This document shows positions 57,119-64,000 of a stretch of 64,000 nt of DNA, piece after piece. The DNA comes from Sesamum alatum (Eukaryota > Streptophyta > Magnoliopsida > Lamiales > Pedaliaceae): the NCBI GenBank assembly GCA_034509735.1, contig JACGWO010000011.1:25032979-25096978 (forward strand), in the 5' to 3' direction. The position numbers and the translations under genes were made by a program. The number at the start of each line of letters is the position of its first letter. The first letter of the stretch is position 1. The notes below the pieces were generated by a model. The model was not told where the DNA came from and did not search any database. It saw only the letters and a program-made list of their open reading frames with translations.

Positions 57119-57394
57119 TGGGATAATTACTCTTCACACACTAATGCATATAAGGGTAGTTTGGTTAGATAAGATATGTTTGACCTGCAATAAGTAGGTA
57201 ATAAGTCAATCATAAATAAATATAATTTTTCATTTAACTTTATTGCTAATATCAGCAAATTCGTTGAATTATGACTAAGAATGAATCCTTTTGTTAGACG
57301 AACAAATCTCAAGAATACTAGATGTAATTTCTCGTACTATCAAAATTTTACGTGTAATTACAGTTAACCTCATGGGAGAACAATGTAATTATCC
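57119..57394. mobile_element. Mutator-type foldback MITE, family B, shortened copy
   Basis: TGGGATAATTACTC at the left, ATGTAATTATCC at the right. The right half matches 13590-13760 and 59560-59725 (TTGCTAATATCAGCAAATTCG, TTTGTTAGACGAACAAAT). The flanks ATAATGAAC and ATAATGAAT agree in 8 of 9 bases. Most of the left arm is missing. Confidence 0.7.
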
Positions 57395-57590
57395 ATAATG
57401 AATTTAACACAACATCTCCTTTATTTAACTACCCCCACCCCCACCTAAAAAAGCTGAGTTCCTGTAAGCTGAAGCCAGAAGCAGCTAATCACTTATTGAT
57501 GGTGTATTAGCAGTCATGACTTGTTGTTCAGAAGTAGTTAAAAGCTTAGGACAGAAGCCATGTAATTTGCTTTGAGAAGAAGCTTTTAAG

Positions 57591-57992
57591 TGGGTGTTTG
57601 GGGGAGTTTTTTTAAGTGCTTATGAACTTTTAACTAAAAATAAGCTTAAATTAAGTATTTGCAAAAATGGCTTTTGCTTTTGCTTTTCTGAATTTAAGTT
57701 GTTTTCAACCATAAGTTCAAAGCAGCAAGGGACCAACTTTTGCTGCTTAATGACATTTTTGCAATTTTTAAGAAGCTGTTTTTGGATATTTTTGTCCTCA
57801 GTTTTTTTTTTTTTTTAATAATTCTTATAAATCCTTAAAGAGGTGGACATAAAAGTAACTGTACCATATATAAGTGATTTTTTCATAATTTTTTTCCAAA
57901 CATTTTCAACTTTTACTACAACTAAAACTATCAACTTTCTCTACAATTTTTTACTTTTTTTTAAGCAGAAGTTTTTGCAAACACTCGCTATG
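57591..57992. mobile_element. Possible hAT-type MITE
   Basis: TGGGTGTTTGGGG at 57591 faces GCAAACACTCGCTA at 57978-57990. The arms are rich in AGCTTAAA/AAGCTT-type words, as in many plant MITEs of this kind. No 8-base target duplication was found. Confidence 0.35.
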
Positions 57993-59199
57993 GCTGCCCT
58001 GCCCTCATAGACAAGTGGTGAAGCCCAGTTTGATGATGCCTGGAATGATTGCATCTTGACGTTAAATAAGTGCTTTTGTGGTCCAAAGGAGTTTTGAGGG
58101 GACGAAATTTTTAGTGGGAAAAAATTAAAGTACTTAATACTAATGAAATTTCTTAGTATTAGTGATGAATATACATGGAAAATATTTCATCTTAGTATTT
58201 ATGGAAAATATGGATTTGGAGGAGAAGATGTGGGGGCACGATGCGTTTGTCTTACTAGGGGAACTTTCAATTAATTGAACAGGAATGTTTTCATAATTAG
58301 TTCGGATCGATCGGTTCAATCAATTTAACTAGAAATCAACCATGAGTCTGGGTCAGTTCCTAAGGTCAAAATTGATAGCTCGATAACTGGTCAAAATTGG
58401 TCTTAATCTTATTCTTTTTATACTATTCATGTTATTTTACTTATTTAAAATTTAAGAACCTAAATAAAATTATAATTATTGTTTTTAATATGTAATTTTA
58501 ACTATTTTCATATTTTAAATTGATAATTACCGAAATCCAACAGAATGATTTGGTTCGATATTCTGTATAGTATTTTAATTTATTAAAATTTCAATTTGTT
58601 GAAATTTCCATTAGATTTGATTCAATTATCCATTTTACCGAATGAATGCCTCTAATTAAGGGCAGTGGCCTGGCCTGGCAGCAAGAAAAGAAGTATTTTA
58701 GAAACTGGTTTTTTTTTTTTTTTTTTAGAATTGTCGTTTGTGAGAGAGAAAGATTTTTTTTAATTTTATATTAGTACAGATAAAGAAAAATGAATATTAA
58801 AAAAAATAATACTTTGAGATAAACATAAATATTTCTCAAAGAGATAATATTAAGAAATTTAGAATGATAGAGGAGAAAAATGGTAAAAACTAAATAGATA
58901 TAATAAACTAATTAAAAAAATTAGTTTTTGAATTTAAGACAGTGGAAACAGAAGTTGAAGTGTGAAATAAAAATAAAAATAAATGAACAAAAATACCAGA
59001 TCAAGAACACCAATCTCTCGGCTTTTTCAATTGTCAAAAAAGATAGATTCATAATCATCATTTTCTCTATATTTTCATTGATTGCAAAATCTTGTAACCA
59101 TTCATTTTATTATTTATTATTATTATTTTGTACATACCACAACAAGGCATTAATAAGTGGGATGAATGGAGTTGGATTGGAATTCTATTTTTCCCTTTA
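57993..59199. other. AT-rich intergenic DNA
   Basis: 58270-58640 has repeated GGTTCAATC/AATTGA words that may be an old MITE. A T-run lies at 58708-58726. No gene supported. Confidence 0.35.
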
Positions 59200-59208
59200 T
59201 TGCATTTA

Positions 59209-59727
59209 GGATAATTACACTGTCCTCTTACAGGATTTGGTATAATTACATATAAATCTCATATAATTAGAGAAATTACATTTAGTATTCTTAAGGTTTA
59301 TTTATGTCTAATAAATAAATTTTCCCATTAATAAATTTACTGAATTTGTTGATAATAGCAAATAAATAAATAGAAATTCATATTTATCCCTCATTGAATC
59401 ATTACTCACTTACACAAATCTTTTTATGATCAAATTAACCTTATTCATTTTCAAAGGTTAATGAATGTGAGGAGGTCACCTTCACCATTACGAGGGTAAC
59501 TTGGTCCGAAAAAATTTATTTGGTATGAAATAATTAGTAATAAATTAACCAGGGAAAAAAATGGATTTCTATTCAATTATTTTGTTAATATCAACAAATT
59601 CGGTAATTTTGATTAAGGGAGGAATTTTTTGTTAGACGAAAATAAACATCAACGTAGATGTAATTTCTCAAACTACATGAGTTTTACGTGTAATTACACT
59701 AGAGCTTAGGGACGGTGTAATTATCTT
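59209..59727. mobile_element. Mutator-type foldback MITE, family B full-length copy
   Basis: ATAATTACACTGTCCTC at the left, GGACGGTGTAATTATC at the right. The inner arms pair through GTTTATTTATGTCTAATAAA and TTGTTAGACGAAAATAAAC. TTGCATTTA flanks both ends (59200-59208, 59728-59736), a perfect 9-base target duplication. Confidence 0.85.
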
Positions 59728-59741
59728 TTGCATTTAATATG

Positions 59742-59931
59742 TGGGATATATGCAATTTACCCCCTTGTGATATAAGAAATGACCCCCTCCCCCCCCCCCC
59801 CCCAATCAAGAAAAAACACAAAGGGGTAATTTGCTTCATTTTAAGATCACATGGTATAATTTGCTAATTATTTTTTCACATGTGGATTTTTGCTCATTTT
59901 TTATATCAATGGGGCAAATTGCATTTATGCC
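59742..59931. mobile_element. Foldback family C, smallest member
   Basis: TGGGATATATGCAATTTACC at the left, GGGGCAAATTGCATTTATGC at the right. TTTAATATG flanks both ends (59733-59741, 59932-59940), a perfect 9-base target duplication. A 15-C run lies at 59789-59803. The left duplication overlaps the right flank of the preceding MITE. Confidence 0.85.
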
Positions 59932-59940
59932 TTTAATATG

Positions 59941-61397
59941 TATTAAAAAAAATAATAGTATTTGGAACAAAAAATATTCAATTAATTAGAATACTATTTA
60001 TTAGATACTGCGAACCAAAAAAACACTGATCAAAATCTTGTAATTCCTCGTGCATTTTTGTGTTCCAGCCTGTGTATGCTTGCAATCCTCATGCGTTACA
60101 AAATTGTGAAGCAGGTAAGCGTTTTACATTAGTTGCAGACGATAAATCTGGGTGGTTTATAAGTTTCAATACCTCTAATTTCAAATGGAACGTTTTTTTC
60201 AGGACAAACATATAAAACTCATTTACAGCCAAAACTGACAATAACTCATACTGCGGATACCGATCAAATCGCGAGCAACGTCAAAGTGCAATGTTGAAGC
60301 AAAGAACAAGAAAACATTCAACAGAGTACGTGTGTTTTCTCTTGTGGGGACTGCTACCTACTGTTAAAATTTGCTTCAAAAGAAGAAGATGGAATATTAC
60401 CCCGACGACCACTTTTTCTCACTTTTTCCCTCTGTCTTGTTGCACTTGATGGATTTGTCCCACTCAAACAACACTATACGATTCTTTCTCTCTTCCCTGC
60501 CAACAGAAAATTTACAAAACAACACATAAAAACGTTCTAATACTATCACTTTCCAATCTTTCTTTCTTTCCTCTTCTTAGTTCTTTCCCCTGCGTCTCAC
60601 TCTTTAATGCCTGCCTTATTTCAAGATTGAGTTTTTATGAGCTTTATATATATACTTGGTTTTACACATATTCCATTTTGAGGGACTGTTTTGAATTTGC
60701 TCTATTTTTGGTAAAAACACTATTTTCAGACAGCAAAAGAGGAAAAGTTTCAGTATTCATTGGAGCTTTCCATTCGGGTTACTCAAGAATCCAGAGATTA
60801 GTGTCAAAATGTATGTGTGTGTGTGTGTGTGTAGTTTCTCTTAATATATATCCTTGAAGGCAAGATTGGATGCCTTTTATTAGGATCAGAACTTTGAGGG
60901 GATAAAAGACTCCTGAAGGAAAGAGTATGAAGATTTCTTGTTCTTTTTTGGTTGAGTAATCTTTGTGGAAGTAAATTTTTCGTCGAACGCCATTGCTAAT
61001 GGCCCATAATCAGTCTCAAGCTTGTGTGGTTGAAATAAGACACTGGCCAAAAAGTTCATTCCTTGCCTGGCCCGGAAGGCTGTTACTTTTATAGCTTTGC
61101 AAAACTTCTGTTTCTTGAACAAAGTTTTTCGGGCTGCTCGTCGGATCAGACTTCAGGTACTAATCCACCCCTTCCATGTTCTTTCTATTTAAGAGAACAG
61201 TATTTCCAGGTGTTTCAATAGTTCATATCTTTTCCAGGAAACTGATTAGTCTTTTGATGTTCTTGTTTATCAATTCAAAACAAGGTTGAACGATTATGTG
61301 TTTGGATCGACTCGAATCATTTACAGCCCTGTAGCTAATTGGAATATATGATGCTCTTGTTCATTGGCATTACCCTGCTCAATGGAATATGTCAAGT

Positions 61398-61442
<45 letters not shown>

Positions 61443-61775
61443 ATTTGATGATCAGACAAGACATGCCGAAGCATTTCTTGTTACCGGATGCATGATGCTT
61501 CGTTGCTTTCTAGCCTATGAGTTAGAGTAACTCGCCTTGATATGCAGATCATGAACATCTTCTGCCAATTCTTGCCATATTTCTCCCACGAAGAATTTGC
61601 AATATGAAGTGGGAACAACATATATCTGGAGTGCTGCAGATTGGCTCTGATAATCAATTGTAGTGTCAATTTCTTGTTTTCAGTTCCCAGATTTAATTCT
61701 TGTTCTTGTGACTACACTACTGCAGTAAGAGGAGAATAAAATGAACGTAAAGCGCTGAAAACCGTGTCATTTGTC
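59941..61775 (+). promoter_or_regulatory. Promoter and 5' untranslated region of the TRM-like gene
   Basis: The complexity rises after 60000. Pyrimidine-rich CTTTCTTTCTTTCCTCTTC at 60558-60576 suggests a leader near 60600. (GT) repeats lie at 60811-60833 and a long (AT) run at 61401-61438, probably within a 5' UTR intron. Small open frames here have no domain. The transcription start and leader splice sites cannot be fixed by eye. Confidence 0.45.
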
Positions 61776-64000
61776 ATGGCAAAGAGATTCCAAGGACACC
61801 CTTCACGCTATGGGCGGGATCAGGCCGGCTGTATGTGGGGGTTGATTAGCATATTTGATTTCCGTCATGGTCGATCCACCAGAAGACTGCTCGCGGATAG
61901 AAGACAAGCAAGCAAGCAAGATGTTGGTAAGAGAATTATGAAATTGTACTGCAAGTGGTACTTAATATGAATCGGTTTCTGTTTGTTTTCCGGGGTGCTA
62001 AGGTATTTGCTTGTGCTGTCTGTTTATTTTTCAAACTGATTCCCTAACTCCTGCCGGTTCTGTAGGTGTTGGACATTCAAGCACCCAAACAATTCTACCA
62101 CCTCTGTCTGAAATTGGTGAAAATGGAGTGGTGAGTTTTGGTTTAATATTCTAGTTGGACTGTAATTTGTCTGCTTGATTCTCTAAGTATATTTGGAATC
62201 TCAGGATGCTGAAGACCATAATACACCTATCTTTAATTCTGCGAAAACAAGTGTGAAGGAACTCATGGAAGTAGAAATGCGCAACGAGGAAGGCTCAAAG
62301 ATCCCGTCAAACTATTCTGAGATCGATTTGGAGAAAATTGAGTCAAAATATCAAGATATTATGGAAAAGAATCACAAGAGGAAACAAAAGAATTGCCGTA
62401 TATCTCAAGACATGGATGTCCCGGAGTTGGATGCTGCAAACTGCTTCGTGCCTGAAGAATTTTACAAAGTTCCTGAACAAAAGCCTTCAGATGATCTCAA
62501 TCTGGAAATAGTAATGCAAGCACTGGCTCAGATTAATCTGCATGATGTTTCTGATGCACCATCAGGCCGTCAAACTATCAAAGTTGCTGAAGAACAGTTA
62601 GTTGCAGCTGTCAATGTGTTTATGGAACGGAGGTTAAGTACGAGTAAGCATTTTGTGGAAGAAGGGAAATCCTATTGCTCCAGAGAGTTCGTGGATGCTC
62701 TGCGAACACTAAGTTCTAATAAGGGCTTGCTCTTGAAATTACTACAGGATCAAAATCCTCTACTTGTTAACCCCATCCAGAACTTGAAGGATGATGAGTT
62801 GAGGAAAGACCGAACATGCAGTTCTTTTTCAGCATGCAATTTGTCAGAAGAGAAGCCAAAAGAGTTGAAATCTAATAAGTTCAGTAGCCATAGAAATGGT
62901 AACTTCTTCCGTAGAAGGAGAAAATCACTAGACAGATACCTTTTGGGAGGGTATTCAAGTAAAATTGTTGTATTGAAGCCTGGACCAGTGCCGGGACAGA
63001 GCTCTGAAGCTGATGTTGATTTTCCCAGCAACTCATTGCAGTCACGCTACGACATGGATAAGAACGTGCACAACGAGAGAAATGTGCACCGTTTCTCTTT
63101 GACTGACATTAAAAAGAAGCTGAGACAAGCAATGGGAAAGCAGAGACAGGGACAGATCCTTAAATTTTCGAGTAACCAAAATGGGAATAGTGGCGACAAA
63201 GGCACAAGCGCGGAAGATTTGTGTTGGAGTTCTCCTAATAGAAACCATTTTTATACTGAAAGATTTGCCAAATTTTCCACTAGCTTTAAGAGGGGTGAAC
63301 AGGTTGGTGGTAAGTTAAAACCAGAAATGCTGAATCAAACCTGCCAATCAGCAAAGCTTGGGGTATCTAACATCTATATTGAAGGTAAAAAACATCTGTC
63401 TGAGATGCTGAACGACACAGACGAAAATGCAGAGTCAACAAACAGGGAGTCCCCCAAATCCCTGGGCCGGATTCTTTCTATTTCTGATTATAGTGGTTCG
63501 CCGTGCTGCAGCCCTGGAGAACAAGGTGATGATGTCTTTACAACTTCCCTGGTGAGATTATCTCCATGTGGTGGCTCAGTCAAGAGCAATGCCAACGGGC
63601 TTTTGCAAGAAAACCGTAGCAATCATCCAAGTAGGCAAACATTGGAGTGTCAACCATGCATCTCAGCTGGCAACGCTGATGATCAAGTACAGTGCCTCAA
63701 TATGGACGTTAGTATTTCACCGGAAGGCGACGGAGGATATTCTTCAGAAATTCAATCCTTTGATGAAGATACTGAAGGTAAATCACATTCGTCCATATAA
63801 AGTAATTGTGTTGTTGTCTAACTCTATTTGTCAAATATGGTTGAACAATTTGCTTATTCTCCAACAGTTTCAAGTTCGTCTCCGAGCGTTGTGGTGAATC
63901 AAGAAACGTCTGGATTAAGTCCTCATGAGGAGGAAAAGACCACTATTATGTGTTCTAATTCATCTAGTAATATAATCACCAGAGATACTCAGAATGGAGA
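61776..64000 (+). CDS. TRM13/14/15-like protein (DUF3741/DUF4378 family), 3' end beyond window
   Basis: Four coding exons are visible: 61776-61926, 62066-62130, 62205-63777 and 63868 to the edge, joined at GT/AG sites in one frame (about 640 codons so far). The N-terminus MAKRFQGHPSRYGRDQAGCM continues with WGLISIFDFRHGRSTRRLL, the signature of this plant family. DUF3741 lies around residues 200-260 (SREFVDALRTLSSNKGLLLK, DQNPLLVNPIQNL). Further motifs are SSKIVVLKPGP and VHRFSLTDIKKKLRQAMGK. TRM proteins recruit TON1 and act on cortical microtubule organisation; older annotations call this group GPI-GnT subunit P-like without good reason. DUF4378 should follow beyond 64000. The start was chosen because the family motif begins there. 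Confidence 0.85.

Noticed and set aside
60886..61122. 78-residue minus-strand frame in the TRM-like 5' region
   Set aside because: No domain and it overlaps the probable leader of the plus-strand gene.
62750..63248. Minus-strand frames within the large TRM-like exon
   Set aside because: Shadows of a 1573-base coding exon with family motifs on the plus strand.

Overview
The window looks like eudicot plant nuclear DNA. It holds intron-rich genes of plant families (an ASK20/21-type SKP1-like gene, a PA-domain signal-peptide-peptidase-like gene and a TRM/DUF3741-type gene). Around them is AT-rich DNA packed with plant transposons: Ty3/gypsy chromovirus and Athila, Tat-type and copia-like LTRs, En/Spm CACTA, L1-type LINE, hAT and Mutator-type foldback elements. 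I cannot name the species.

Layout. 1-8148: a non-autonomous LTR retrotransposon (338-8143, target duplication ATATT) split by a minus-strand Reina-like chromovirus (1438-7003, target duplication TACGG) whose gag-pol frame is broken. 8149-13890: intergenic DNA with degenerate repeats, a Tat-type LTR remnant and two Mutator-type MITEs. 13893-18496: a CACTA element with target duplication AGT, a decayed TnpD-like gene, a TnpA-like gene and dense TTGCAACGG subterminal arrays. 18595-20378: a small and a large member of one foldback family; the large one carries a purine-rich GC island. 20661-25905: an Athila-like element that keeps gag and protease but has lost RT, RNase H and integrase.

26900-38700 is the genic core. 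An ASK20/21-type SKP1-like gene (+, CDS 29070-32753, 9 coding exons, 373 aa) converges on a PA-domain SPPL intramembrane aspartic protease gene (-, CDS 38563-33453, 14 exons, 541 aa). All junctions were placed by hand at GT/AG sites and both models stay in frame throughout. About 0.7 kb separates the two stop codons. A 205-bp Mutator-type MITE and a 19-G run lie in SPPL introns.

38900-59940 is accessory: an L1-type LINE remnant with a 16-bp target duplication that itself holds a hAT-type MITE, two copia-like LTRs in opposite orientation, further foldback elements with GC-rich cores, a near-perfect 29-bp-arm hairpin, and a decayed fragment resembling the start of the meiotic gene PAIR1/PRD3. 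59941-64000 holds the promoter/5' region and first four coding exons of a TRM13/14/15-like gene that runs off the right edge.

The genes do not form a pathway; they are ordinary unlinked plant genes. The most unusual feature is the foldback family whose large members carry strongly strand-asymmetric (G/A versus C/T) GC-rich cores between AT-rich arms, while small members have 9-bp target duplications typical of the Mutator superfamily.
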